Origin: Kangiella sp. | Lineage (GTDB): Bacteria; Pseudomonadota; Gammaproteobacteria; Enterobacterales; Kangiellaceae | Direction: 5' to 3' | Length of the DNA stretch: 18,974 nucleotides | Assembly (NCBI GenBank): GCA_026195755.1 | Contig: JAPHRL010000011.1 | Location: 1 to 18,974, forward strand | Shown: positions 8,290 through 15,524 of the stretch, piece by piece | Position numbering within the stretch: the stretch's first letter is position 1 | How the letters are laid out: each line of letters opens with the position of its first letter | Notes under the pieces: model-generated | Seen by the model: the letters and a program-made list of their open reading frames with translations, nothing else | Told to the model about the DNA's origin: nothing | Database searches by the model: none | Made by a program: the position numbers and the translations under genes

Positions 8290-9288
8290 ATGCGCAAGGA
8301 AAGTGACTTCAATCCGCCATGGTGGCTTAGCAATCGTCACCTACAGACATTCTGGGCTCCACTGAGCCCTAAAATCCCATTACCTAAACTCCACCGCCAA
8401 AGAGTGGAACTTGAGGATGGTGACTTTATTGATATTGACTGGTTGAACCCTAATCGAAATGCCCCGACTGTGGTCTTATTGCATGGGCTCGAAGGAGGGA
8501 TTGATTCACCTTATTTGCGCAGAATGTTGTTCAAAATCCATCAGCGTCGTTGGCGCGGTGTGCTGGTTTATTGGCGTGGATGTAGTGGCGAAATGAACCG
8601 GCTTGATAAAACTTACCATTCCGGCCGAAGCGAAGACCTGCATCAAGTGTTGCAACATGTTGAAGCTGAAATTAACGCTAAGAAAGGTGACGAACCGCGA
8701 AGTGAAAAGATATTCGTTGCGGGCTACTCATTGGGTGCTAATGTTTTACTGAAATGGCTTGGTGAGCAGGGCGATAAGGCAAATATCACTGCTGGTTGTG
8801 CAGTTTCAACCCCCTTCAATTTATCCATTTGTGCAGATTCCATTGACCATGGATTTTCAAAAATTTATAAACACTATTTGCTAACAGCGCTTAAGCGTAA
8901 AATAGTCACTAAATTTGAGCCTCCTGAACTATTAAAAAAACTTAATTTAACACTCAAAGACTTGATGCTTATTGGCTCATTTAGAGAGTTTGATGATCGT
9001 GTCTCATCACGACTGAATGAGTTTGAGGATGCTGAAGATTATTATCGTCAAGCATCGAGTATCAATTATTTAAAAACTATTACTAAGCCTGCTTTAATTT
9101 TACATGCTCAAGATGATCCTTTTATGTCGCCAGATATTATCCCAACTGACGATCAGCTTTCTGATAGTCTAGAGTTGAGAGTGAGCTCGCACGGCGGGCA
9201 TGTGGGATTTGTCAATGAGGCCAGTATAGGTAGCGCCAGTTTCTTTCTTGAAAAAACCATACTGAATTACTTCGACCGATTTATTTAA
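8290..9288 (+). CDS. YheT-type alpha/beta hydrolase
   Basis: A 332-residue hydrolase of the YheT/ABHD1-3 family. It opens with FNPPWWLSNRHLQTFWAPL, the family hallmark (PPxWLxNxHLQT), then VVLLHGLEGG (oxyanion region) and RGCSGEMNR. The nucleophile is Ser147 in AGYSLGAN; acid D275 or D276 in HAQDDPF and His304 in SSHGGHVGF complete the triad. Substrates of the bacterial members are poorly known; esterase activity is a reasonable inference, no more. It follows hemE by 17 bases with a purine-rich stretch (AGAAAAG) as ribosome site. All catalytic residues are present and the length is typical. Confidence 0.85.
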   Translation: MRKESDFNPPWWLSNRHLQTFWAPLSPKIPLPKLHRQRVELEDGDFIDIDWLNPNRNAPTVVLLHGLEGGIDSPYLRRMLFKIHQRRWRGVLVYWRGCSGEMNRLDKTYHSGRSEDLHQVLQHVEAEINAKKGDEPRSEKIFVAGYSLGANVLLKWLGEQGDKANITAGCAVSTPFNLSICADSIDHGFSKIYKHYLLTALKRKIVTKFEPPELLKKLNLTLKDLMLIGSFREFDDRVSSRLNEFEDAEDYYRQASSINYLKTITKPALILHAQDDPFMSPDIIPTDDQLSDSLELRVSSHGGHVGFVNEASIGSASFFLEKTILNYFDRFI

Positions 9289-9317
9289 GAAAAAGGATTG
9301 GTCTTTTCAAGCATCAA

Positions 9318-9352
9318 TTGCTTATAGATTTACCGCCCAAATTTGCTATGCT
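9318..9352 (+). promoter_or_regulatory. Candidate promoter for the lao-like cluster
   Basis: TTTGCTATGCT (9342-9352) is an extended -10 element (TGC then TATGCT) 26 bases before the aldehyde dehydrogenase start. TTGCTT (9318-9323) is 23 bases upstream, too far for a usual -35. It forms the right arm of AAGCA-TCAAT-TGCTT (9309-9323), which could be an operator half-site pair. Confidence 0.4.
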
Positions 9353-9377
9353 GAGTTTATTATTGATTCTATGAAGC

Positions 9378-10766
9378 ATGGTAATGAAACAGGAATTTAA
9401 CCACTTTAGGCAATTAGCCTTTGAGCAGTCCTATCCAGCTATTTCAGAACGGCGCAAAGTATTAAAGCAATTAAAAAATATGCTGCTCAAAAATGAGCAG
9501 TTAATTATTAAAGCAATTAATGAAGATTTTTCTTACCGAGAACCATTTGAAACACAAGTCGCCGAAATCTTCCCTTCCATAAAAACGATTCAGCATGCTT
9601 GTAAGAATGTTACAAGCTGGGTGAGCCCTGAAAAACGTAAGGTGAGCCTCTGGTTCAAGCCTGCAACGGCTAAAGTTATGTATCAGCCGCTAGGAGTGGT
9701 GGGTGTCATTGTCCCCTGGAATTATCCGCTCTACCTTGCCATAGGCCCAATCGTCGCGGCTATTGCTGCGGGGAACCGAGTTATGGTCAAGATGTCTGAG
9801 TTCACCCCGGGCTTTAGTCAATTATTTGCTCAACTTTGTAACAAGTATATTGATAAAGGGTGGATTGGTGTTATTAATGGTGATGCAGAGGTCGCTGCTA
9901 AATTTTCTGGCTTACCATTTGATCATCTACTGTTTACTGGCTCAACTGACATAGGCAAGAAAGTTATGGCTGCAGCCAGTAAGAATTTAACACCAGTAAC
10001 ATTGGAGCTGGGTGGTAAATCGCCAACGATTATTGATGAAGGTTATCCGCTTGAGAAAGGCGTTGAGAAATTATTATTTGGTAAATTACTCAATTCGGGA
10101 CAAACTTGCCTGGCTCCGGATTACCTCTTTGTCCATCAATCCCACAAAGAAAACTTCATAACAACTTGCAAGTCTGTGGCCAACACTTTTTACCCTGACT
10201 GGAAGCGTGCTCAGTACACTTCCATGATTAATAATAAACAATGGGAGCGTCATCAGCATCTACTGGATGATGCAAAAAATAAAGGTGCTGAACTTGTGTC
10301 TCTTTTTTCTGACTCGGAAACCACAGGTAGAAAGCAGCCTCCCTGCTTGGTAATGGGAGCTGATGATGACATGCTGATTATGCAGCAGGAAATTTTTGGA
10401 CCGTCATTACCTGTATTCTTTTTTGATTCTATCGATGAGGTTATCAAATCCATCAAGCAGCGACCTCGTCCATTAGCATTGTATCTGTTGTCAAATGATA
10501 AGAATCACTTTAATAGGCTGATGACCGAGACTCATTCAGGCGGCGTTACCGTTAATGATACGATTCTACATGTTAGTCAGGAAAGTCTTCCTTTCGGTGG
10601 TGTTGGAGCCAGTGGTATGGGTCATTACCATGGTATAGAAGGTTTCAAAACGTTTTCTCATGCTAAGAGTATCTTTAAGCAATCTCGATTCGCCAGTTCT
10701 AAGTTGATTTACCCTCCTTATGGTAAGCTCAGTAAATTGCTATATCGACTAATGAGAGGTCGGTAA
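9378..10766 (+). CDS. laoC: Class 3-type aldehyde dehydrogenase (LaoC / coniferyl aldehyde dehydrogenase-like)
   Basis: A 462-residue NAD(P)-dependent aldehyde dehydrogenase. Motifs: VPWNYPL (Asn115), FTGSTDIGKKVM (cofactor loop), TLELGGKSP with general base Glu210, NSGQTCLAPDY with nucleophile Cys244, QQEIFGPSLPV, and PFGGVGASGMGHYHG. Glu210 and Cys244 fall almost where mammalian class 3 ALDH has them, and there is no presequence, so it acts in the cytoplasm on fatty or aromatic aldehydes. Followed directly by a Tat-signal protein and a GMC oxidoreductase, it matches Pseudomonas aeruginosa laoC (PA0366) in order and orientation; the expected role is oxidising the aldehyde made by the GMC enzyme to the acid. 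ATG at 9384 is an equally possible start. The substrate is inferred from context. Confidence 0.85.
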   Translation: MVMKQEFNHFRQLAFEQSYPAISERRKVLKQLKNMLLKNEQLIIKAINEDFSYREPFETQVAEIFPSIKTIQHACKNVTSWVSPEKRKVSLWFKPATAKVMYQPLGVVGVIVPWNYPLYLAIGPIVAAIAAGNRVMVKMSEFTPGFSQLFAQLCNKYIDKGWIGVINGDAEVAAKFSGLPFDHLLFTGSTDIGKKVMAAASKNLTPVTLELGGKSPTIIDEGYPLEKGVEKLLFGKLLNSGQTCLAPDYLFVHQSHKENFITTCKSVANTFYPDWKRAQYTSMINNKQWERHQHLLDDAKNKGAELVSLFSDSETTGRKQPPCLVMGADDDMLIMQQEIFGPSLPVFFFDSIDEVIKSIKQRPRPLALYLLSNDKNHFNRLMTETHSGGVTVNDTILHVSQESLPFGGVGASGMGHYHGIEGFKTFSHAKSIFKQSRFASSKLIYPPYGKLSKLLYRLMRGR

Positions 10767-10775
10767 AAGAAGTTA

Positions 10776-11363
10776 ATGATGAAGAATATTGATACTCCTG
10801 AAGTAAATAAAACTCGCCGGACAATTCTTAAAAGTTCTTTATGGGGTAGCTTGGCTATCGCTTCAGGGATTAGTATTTGGCAGTTGTCATTAACAGAGTC
10901 TGTCGAGGCACTGGAAGGTGATGACCACCCTTATCGATTTCTAACTCTAGATGAGCGGATGCTTTTATGGGCGCTCATTCCTGCTTATCTTTATCCTGCT
11001 GTGCAGCAAGGTGACGATAAGTTGAAGTTAGTCATATTACAAAATATAGACGGTGCAATTAGCGGTTTGCCTCAATCAACACAAGATGAATTAAGGCAAC
11101 TCTTTAGCCTGCTGAGTTTCCAGTTAAGTAAGGCTCTGGTTGCGGGGATTTGGACACGCTGGAATAAAGCCAGCATAGATTCATTACAATTTTTCTTGGC
11201 TAGTTGGCAAGAGAGCTATCTGGCACTGCTACGCACTGGTTACCTCGGCCTGCATCAAATTATTATGGGCTCCTATTATGGTGAGCCAATGAGTTGGCAG
11301 TTGATTGGCTATCCTGGCCCACCTCAATTCAATTTACCCGAATCCTTTTATGACAATATCTAA
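10776..11363 (+). CDS. laoB: Small Tat-signal protein, LaoB-like / gluconate dehydrogenase subunit 3-like
   Basis: A 195-residue protein with an N-terminal twin-arginine signal, TRRTILK (about residues 13-19), followed by a hydrophobic segment (about 22-42) ending near VEALEGDD. The rest is helical; near the C-terminus it carries SYYGEPMSW and GYPGPPQF, typical of small subunits that accompany GMC dehydrogenases. In FAD-dependent glucose and gluconate dehydrogenases such a subunit carries the flavoprotein, which lacks its own signal, across the membrane by the Tat system; the same job is inferred here. It begins 9 bases after the aldehyde dehydrogenase with two adjacent ATGs (10776 and 10779), and its end overlaps the start of the GMC gene by 14 bases. 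Position matches P. aeruginosa laoB (PA0365). Confidence 0.75.
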   Translation: MMKNIDTPEVNKTRRTILKSSLWGSLAIASGISIWQLSLTESVEALEGDDHPYRFLTLDERMLLWALIPAYLYPAVQQGDDKLKLVILQNIDGAISGLPQSTQDELRQLFSLLSFQLSKALVAGIWTRWNKASIDSLQFFLASWQESYLALLRTGYLGLHQIIMGSYYGEPMSWQLIGYPGPPQFNLPESFYDNI

Positions 11364-12903
11364 TGCATTAGATGCGGCAACATTACAGCAAGAAAGCCTG
11401 TCAGCGGATGTTGTGATTATTGGCAGTGGGGCAGGTGGTGGGGTTAGCGCAGAAATCTTTGCTGCAGCCGGTTACCAAGTTTTATTGATCGAGGAAGGGC
11501 CTCTTAAGACAGCGCGTGATTTTAAAATGCGCGAAAAAGATGCTTACCCACAACTCTATCAAGAGTCAGCGGGGCGTAAGACCTTAGATAAAGCGATCAA
11601 TATTCTGCAAGGGCGTTCAGTTGGCGGATCCACCACGGTTAACTGGACCACTAGTTTTAGAACACCAGAGCAAACCTTGTTGCATTGGAAAAATAATTTT
11701 GGCATAGAGGCTCATAATCAAAAGTCGCTCACTCCCTGGTTTGAAACAATGGAGCAGCGATTGAATATTGAGCCTTGGAAAGTACCAGCCAATGCAAATA
11801 ATCAAACTATTGCAAACGGTGCCGAAAAGTTGGGCTGGTCTCATTCAAGCATCGCACGAAATGTTAAAGGTTGTGCCAATCTGGGTTATTGCGGATTGGG
11901 TTGCCCAATCAATGCAAAGCAATCGATGTTAACCACGACCATCCCCGCAGCGTTGAAAGCTGGAGCGAAGCTACTTTACAAAGCCAGAGTCGAGCGAATT
12001 AATTATCAGCGGGGGAGAGTAACGGGGTGTGAACTGGTAGCGATGGATGACTTTGGCCAGCCGATGCCAAACCGCAACATTAGTGTGGTAGCGTCGCTGG
12101 TCATATTAAGCGGAGGGGCGATTGGCTCGCCTGCTGTGTTATTACGCTCACAGGTTCCTGATCCCCATAAATTGATTGGGAAAAGAACATTCCTGCATCC
12201 GACCGTCATTAGCGCAGCAGTTATGCCTGAAGCAGTTAATGGTTATGCCGGAGCACCGCAAAGCATTTACAGCGATCATTTCTTATGGCCTGACAATGAC
12301 GATATGGGGTTTAAGATTGAAGCTGCGCCACTTCATCCGCTACTAACCTCAACCGTATTAACAAGCTTTGGCCAGCAGCACTTTGGCTTGATGCAGCAGT
12401 TTCCGCATATTCAGGGCTCGATTGCGTTGCTACGAGATGGCTTTGATGAGCGCAGTGTTGGCGGTGAAGTGATACTGGATGATTATGGTTATCCAAAATT
12501 GAGTTATGAACTCAATGATTACTTCTGGAGCAGCGCACGAAAAGCTCTATTGGCAATGGCTGAATTACAGTTTGCCGCGGGTGCAGAGCAGGTATTACCG
12601 CTTCACCTGTATTCGCAACCCTATACCGACTGGGGGCAGGCAAAATCAGCGATAGAGGAACTGCCCATGAAATCGCTCAAAGCACTGGTATTCAGTGCTC
12701 ATGTTATGGGTGGCTGCGCTATGGGTAGTGATCCAAAACGCTCTGTGGTTGACGAGGCGGGGCGTTTTCATCACCTTAAAGGCCTCTATATCTTTGATGG
12801 CTCAATTTTCCCCACCAGCATAGGGGCTAACCCACAATTGTCGATTTATGGCATGGTGGCAAAGCTGGCCAGTGAGTTAGTGTCAGCCTCTAGGATTTCC
12901 TAG
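11350..12903 (+). CDS. laoA: GMC-family FAD alcohol dehydrogenase, LaoA-like
   Basis: A 517-residue flavoprotein. An FAD-binding fold begins at DVVIIGSGAGGGVSAE (from about residue 18), with LLIEEGP, the GMC signature GRSVGGSTTVNWTT, and a C-terminal half with SAHVMGGCAMGSDP (His451, catalytic) and GANPQLSIYGM (Asn494). C175-x5-C181-x3-C185 (CANLGYCGLGCP) has the spacing of the cysteines that hold a 3Fe-4S cluster in bacterial FAD glucose dehydrogenase. No signal peptide, so export would depend on the preceding Tat protein. Start ATG 11350 overlaps that gene by 14 bases; a TTG at 11305 would overlap by 59 and is less likely. By synteny it matches LaoA (PA0364), which oxidises long-chain alcohols to aldehydes. 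No cytochrome c subunit is encoded nearby. Family is certain; substrate is inferred. Confidence 0.85.
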   Translation: MTISNALDAATLQQESLSADVVIIGSGAGGGVSAEIFAAAGYQVLLIEEGPLKTARDFKMREKDAYPQLYQESAGRKTLDKAINILQGRSVGGSTTVNWTTSFRTPEQTLLHWKNNFGIEAHNQKSLTPWFETMEQRLNIEPWKVPANANNQTIANGAEKLGWSHSSIARNVKGCANLGYCGLGCPINAKQSMLTTTIPAALKAGAKLLYKARVERINYQRGRVTGCELVAMDDFGQPMPNRNISVVASLVILSGGAIGSPAVLLRSQVPDPHKLIGKRTFLHPTVISAAVMPEAVNGYAGAPQSIYSDHFLWPDNDDMGFKIEAAPLHPLLTSTVLTSFGQQHFGLMQQFPHIQGSIALLRDGFDERSVGGEVILDDYGYPKLSYELNDYFWSSARKALLAMAELQFAAGAEQVLPLHLYSQPYTDWGQAKSAIEELPMKSLKALVFSAHVMGGCAMGSDPKRSVVDEAGRFHHLKGLYIFDGSIFPTSIGANPQLSIYGMVAKLASELVSASRIS

Positions 12904-12944
12904 TCCTTTTCAGTAAGATGGCGTTTTGATTGCAGGTCGATATT

Positions 12945-13427
12945 ATGATGAAGAAAGTGTTATACCCAGGGACTTTCGACCCCATTACCAAAGGTCATAT
13001 GGACTTAGTGGATCGGGCCTGTCGCCTGTTTGACAAGGTGGTGATCGCGATTGCTCATAGTCCCTCAAAAAAGCCTTTATTCAGTCTCGATGAGCGGGTC
13101 GATATGGTGCGCATGATCTTTGCCGATAACCCGCAGGTAGAGGTATTGGGTTTTCGTGGTTTGCTGGCAAATTTTGCTAAAAAAAATGAAGCGATAGCTA
13201 TTTTACGGGGCATTCGAGCTGTATCAGACTTTGAGTTTGAGTTTCAGCTTGCCAATATGAATCGTCATCTTGATCCTGATTTAGAATCGGTTTTCTTGAC
13301 GCCATCTGAGAAATACTCATATATTTCATCATCGCTGGTGCGCGAGGTTGCGTCTCTAGGCGGAGATATTTCTGCGTTCGTAGATGAACGCGTGGAACAG
13401 GCGCTTTTAGAAAAGTTTAAGTCTTAA
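12945..13427 (+). CDS. coaD: Phosphopantetheine adenylyltransferase
   Basis: A 160-residue nucleotidyltransferase that joins ATP and 4'-phosphopantetheine to give dephospho-CoA, the penultimate step of coenzyme A synthesis. Motifs: YPGTFDPITKGH with Thr10 and His18, exactly the E. coli numbering, which supports the ATG at 12945; AHSPSKKPLFSL; ILRGIRAVSDFEFEF; and EKYSYISSSLVREVASLGGD. AGG at 12934-12936 is 8 bases upstream. The frame is open back to a TTG at 12930, but that would add five residues absent from the family. It follows laoA by about 40 bases without a terminator. Confidence 0.97.
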   Translation: MMKKVLYPGTFDPITKGHMDLVDRACRLFDKVVIAIAHSPSKKPLFSLDERVDMVRMIFADNPQVEVLGFRGLLANFAKKNEAIAILRGIRAVSDFEFEFQLANMNRHLDPDLESVFLTPSEKYSYISSSLVREVASLGGDISAFVDERVEQALLEKFKS

Positions 13428-13459
13428 TTGATAGCTTCTTTATACAAAAATATTATGGC

Positions 13460-13489
13460 TTGAACACTCGAACTTAATCGCCATATAAG
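13460..13489 (+). promoter_or_regulatory. Candidate sigma70 promoter for the ferredoxin gene
   Basis: TTGAAC (13460-13465) and TATAAG (13484-13489) are 18 bases apart, about 50 bases before the ferredoxin start. A 5-bp inverted repeat, ATCGC (13477-13481) and GCGAT (13489-13493), brackets the -10 box and could be a regulator site. Confidence 0.5.
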
Positions 13490-13537
13490 CGATAATAGCA
13501 AAGTGACTTGCGTAATAGACAGAGATTAACGACCCTT

Positions 13538-13798
13538 ATGGCATTAAAAATTACTGACGAATGCATTAATTGTGATGTTTGTGAGCCTGAGTGTCCCAAT
13601 GAGGCCATTTATCAGGGAGAAGAGATTTATGAAATCGACCCCGATAAATGTACCGAGTGTGTGGGCCACTATGATGAGCCGCAATGTCAGCAGGTATGCC
13701 CTGTGGACTGTATTCCACTGGATGAAGAGCACGCTGAAACTAACGAAGAATTGATCGTTAAGTACGAAAGGTTAACCGGCAATAAGTTTGTTGGTTAA
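13538..13798 (+). CDS. yfhL: YfhL / Allochromatium-type 2[4Fe-4S] ferredoxin
   Basis: An 86-residue cytoplasmic electron carrier. Cluster I: C9-x2-C12-x2-C15-x3-C19-P. Cluster II: C38-x2-C41-x8-C50-x3-C54-P, with the loop CVGHYDEPQC; this insertion between the second and third cysteine and the C-terminal helix extension mark the Allochromatium vinosum/YfhL subgroup, known for very low reduction potentials. C58 (PVDC) is also conserved there. The start ATG 13538 begins MALKITDECINCD, the normal N-terminus; the frame is open 30 bases further but has no support. It follows coaD, as fdx1 does in Pseudomonas, but seems to have its own promoter. Redox partner unknown. Confidence 0.95.
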   Translation: MALKITDECINCDVCEPECPNEAIYQGEEIYEIDPDKCTECVGHYDEPQCQQVCPVDCIPLDEEHAETNEELIVKYERLTGNKFVG

Positions 13799-13821
13799 TT
13801 ATTTTTCTGTTGGAATTACAG

Positions 13822-13844
13822 GGCGACGAAAGTCGCCTTTTTTT
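13822..13844 (+). terminator. Rho-independent terminator after the ferredoxin gene
   Basis: GGCGAC (13822-13827), a GAAA tetraloop and GTCGCC (13832-13837) are followed by seven T (13838-13844). A textbook terminator 24 bases after the ferredoxin stop and only 14 bases before the next ATG. Confidence 0.92.
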
Positions 13845-13858
13845 ATCACATAAACTTT

Positions 13859-14620
13859 ATGCCTAACCTTACTCTTAAAGAGTGGCTTGCTGAGCAACCA
13901 TTCACTCTAACTCTATCCTCAGGATTTTTTGGCTTTTTTGCTCATGCTGGGCTAATGCAAGCCTTGGAGGAGGCTCAACTGTTACCACAAAAGTTAACCG
14001 GCTCTAGTGCGGGGGCGCTTATTGCCGGATGTTGGGCGGGCGGTATGAGTTCAGATAATATTAAAGCTCTCCTGTTTAGTCTTAAGCGCTCTGACTTTTG
14101 GGACCCCGGACTAGGTTTAGGATTGCTTAAAGGCGATAAATTCCGTCAGCTACTGGCAGACTCTTTGTCGGCCAATAGTTTTGCAGATTGTCGTTCGAAG
14201 TTGGCGCTGTCGGCGTATTCAATCGATAGCAAGCAGACAAGAGTCTTACGCAATGGCGATCTGGTTTCGGCCATATATGCTTCTTGCGCGATTCCATTCA
14301 TGTTCCAGCCCATTGTTATCGATGAACATCGTTTATTAGATGGTGGCATAAAGGATAGACCGGCTCTTCTAGGAACTGAGCAGGGTGAGCGGATTTTTTA
14401 TCATCATATCGCTTCAAAATCGCCCTGGCGGCGCAAAAATGACTCTGCGATACAGGTCCCAGCTCGCGACAACTTAACCAGCCTGGTTATCCATGATTTA
14501 CCTCGTTCAGGGCCATTTAAATTAGAGGTTGGGAGAGAGGCTTATCTATTAGCATATAAAGCAGCTCAACGGGCATTGGAGATGCCGATCATTAATAGCA
14601 ATGTCAGTGTCGTACCTTAG
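13859..14620 (+). CDS. Patatin-like phospholipase-family protein
   Basis: A 253-residue patatin-fold protein without signal peptide. The nucleophile elbow is GSSAG (Ser50) and the catalytic Asp161 sits in LLDGG, so the Ser-Asp dyad of patatin lipid acyl hydrolases is intact. The N-terminal strand reads LSSGFFGFFAHAG (19-31): the usual glycine-rich oxyanion loop (GGGxRG) is replaced by SGFFGFF, with the final G25 and HAG kept. The likely activity is hydrolysis of a lipid acyl ester, in the cytoplasm or at the inner membrane face; substrate unknown. The ATG at 13859 lies just past a strong terminator and I see no clear promoter or ribosome site of its own, so its expression is unclear. Confidence 0.82.
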   Translation: MPNLTLKEWLAEQPFTLTLSSGFFGFFAHAGLMQALEEAQLLPQKLTGSSAGALIAGCWAGGMSSDNIKALLFSLKRSDFWDPGLGLGLLKGDKFRQLLADSLSANSFADCRSKLALSAYSIDSKQTRVLRNGDLVSAIYASCAIPFMFQPIVIDEHRLLDGGIKDRPALLGTEQGERIFYHHIASKSPWRRKNDSAIQVPARDNLTSLVIHDLPRSGPFKLEVGREAYLLAYKAAQRALEMPIINSNVSVVP

Positions 14621-14647
14621 CTTTTGTATTAATCGTTAAAAGACTTG

Positions 14648-14677
14648 TAGACAGTATTCTCCCGACTAATCTAGAAT
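14648..14677 (+). promoter_or_regulatory. Candidate promoter before the YkgJ-type gene
   Basis: TAGACA (14648-14653) and TAGAAT (14672-14677) are 18 bases apart, 44 bases before the start. TATTCT (14655-14660) and AGAATA (14673-14678) form a 6-bp inverted repeat across the spacer and -10 box. Neither box is perfect, so tentative. Confidence 0.35.
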
Positions 14678-14720
14678 AACCTCTCCTTTATTGTGTGACT
14701 GTTTGGCGTCCTGTTGAGCG

Positions 14721-15092
14721 ATGAGCACCAATCCTTGTATGACGTGTGGCGCATGTTGCGCAACTTTTCGCGTATCTTTTTATTGGGGTGAAACCACCCT
14801 GGCACCCTATGGGCAAGTTCCAGCTGAATTAACCGAAAAGGTAAGTCCGCAACGTGTCTGTATGTCGGGTACGCAGGCTTCCAATCCACGCTGTGTGGCG
14901 TTAGAGGGTGCTATAGGACAAGATGCCATATGCAGTATCTATAGCGATAGACCAAGCCCCTGTAGGGATTTCGAAATTAATTTTGAAGGTGTTAATCCGG
15001 CCTGTGATCGAGCTCGGTCACGTTATGGATTGGTGCCAATTCATGTGGTGCAGATAGAGTCGGAAAATAACGATTTTGAAATAGTTGCCTAA
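14721..15092 (+). CDS. YkgJ-family cysteine-cluster protein
   Basis: A 123-residue cytoplasmic protein. It begins MSTNPCMTCGACC (C6, C9, C12, C13), followed by FRVSFYWGE, then C47, C58, C71, PSPCRDF (C81) and C95. The pattern CxxCGACC near the N-terminus and SxxPxxCRxF near the end defines the YkgJ (formerly UPF0153) family, described as putative zinc- or iron-chelating proteins. The biochemical role is unknown. Start ATG 14721 fits the family length; GAGCG just upstream is the nearest ribosome site. Last plus-strand gene before the convergent minus-strand block, 29 bases from it; I see no strong terminator in that gap. Confidence 0.85.
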   Translation: MSTNPCMTCGACCATFRVSFYWGETTLAPYGQVPAELTEKVSPQRVCMSGTQASNPRCVALEGAIGQDAICSIYSDRPSPCRDFEINFEGVNPACDRARSRYGLVPIHVVQIESENNDFEIVA

Positions 15093-15121
15093 AGGTGGCG
15101 GTGATGATTGATGGCCTATCA

Positions 15122-15433
15122 TTATACAGGCTCTTGAGGCGATTCCATTTCCACAATAATGGGCCAACGGCCTTGCATGATCACATGACCGACATAACGC
15201 TTAGCACCATCTGTAGCAAACTCAAATTGATAGCGACGAAGAAAGCGCCATTTTCCCTCTGAGTTTTTATCAAAATACACTTTTTTTAAAGCAACATAGC
15301 CATCCAAGTTTTGCACATAAGCATCCTTACAGGCTTTGAGCGCCACTTTATGTGCCTGCTCACTGATGCGGCTGTTATAGAGCCAAAAACCGATGCCCAG
15401 AGCGATGACTAAAATGACAAGTAAGTTCAGCAT
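15122..15433 (-). CDS. DUF3301 single-span membrane protein
   Basis: A 103-residue protein with an N-terminal membrane span (about 3-19, LLVILVIALGIGFWLY) followed by a basic cytoplasmic or periplasmic domain with ALKACKDAYVQNLDGYVALKK region (Cys and the two flanks visible), WRFLRRYQFEFATDG and RYVGHVIMQG. This layout, including the LRRYxFEFxxDG motif, is that of DUF3301, found widely in gammaproteobacteria with no known function. Start ATG 15433 has only a weak ribosome site. Three GATAAGA repeats lie just upstream. Confidence 0.75.
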   Translation of the reverse strand: MLNLLVILVIALGIGFWLYNSRISEQAHKVALKACKDAYVQNLDGYVALKKVYFDKNSEGKWRFLRRYQFEFATDGAKRYVGHVIMQGRWPIIVEMESPQEPV

Positions 15434-15451
15434 GTATTTTGTTTGCCGTTC

Positions 15452-15479
15452 GATAAGAGGATAAGAAGTCTAGATAAGA
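15452..15479. repeat. Three GATAAGA direct repeats upstream of the DUF3301 gene
   Basis: GATAAGA occurs at 15452-15458, 15460-15466 and 15473-15479 (TCTTATC in the direction of the DUF3301 gene). Start-to-start distances are 8 and 13 bases. They sit 19-46 bases upstream of the DUF3301 start codon, where a promoter would be expected. Confidence 0.6.
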
Positions 15480-15481
15480 CA

Positions 15482-15501
15482 AAGGCGGCTAAAGCCGCCT
15501 T
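15482..15501 (-). terminator. Terminator after exbD-like gene 2
   Basis: AAGGCGGC (15482-15489) and GCCGCCTT (15494-15501) form an 8-bp G+C-rich stem with a 4-base loop, 23 bases after the stop of the exbD-like gene. On the minus strand the stem is followed by TTTGTCTT, a modest T-run. Confidence 0.8.
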
Positions 15502-15524
15502 CTTTGCATAGCTGGTAATTGCTG

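Noticed and set aside
11305..11349. Longer N-terminus of the GMC oxidoreductase from a TTG
   Set aside because: It would overlap the Tat-protein gene by 59 bases and adds residues that do not belong to the family; ATG 11350 is better.
12930..12944. TTG start for coaD
   Set aside because: Thr10 and His18 fall at the standard positions with ATG 12945, which also has an AGG at 8 bases.
13544..13754. Open frames on both strands inside the ferredoxin gene
   Set aside because: The conserved cysteine pattern fixes the real frame; these are overlaps without ribosome sites or similarity.
15020..15140. Terminator between the convergent YkgJ-type and DUF3301 genes
   Set aside because: Only short, broken inverted repeats and no T-run on either strand.
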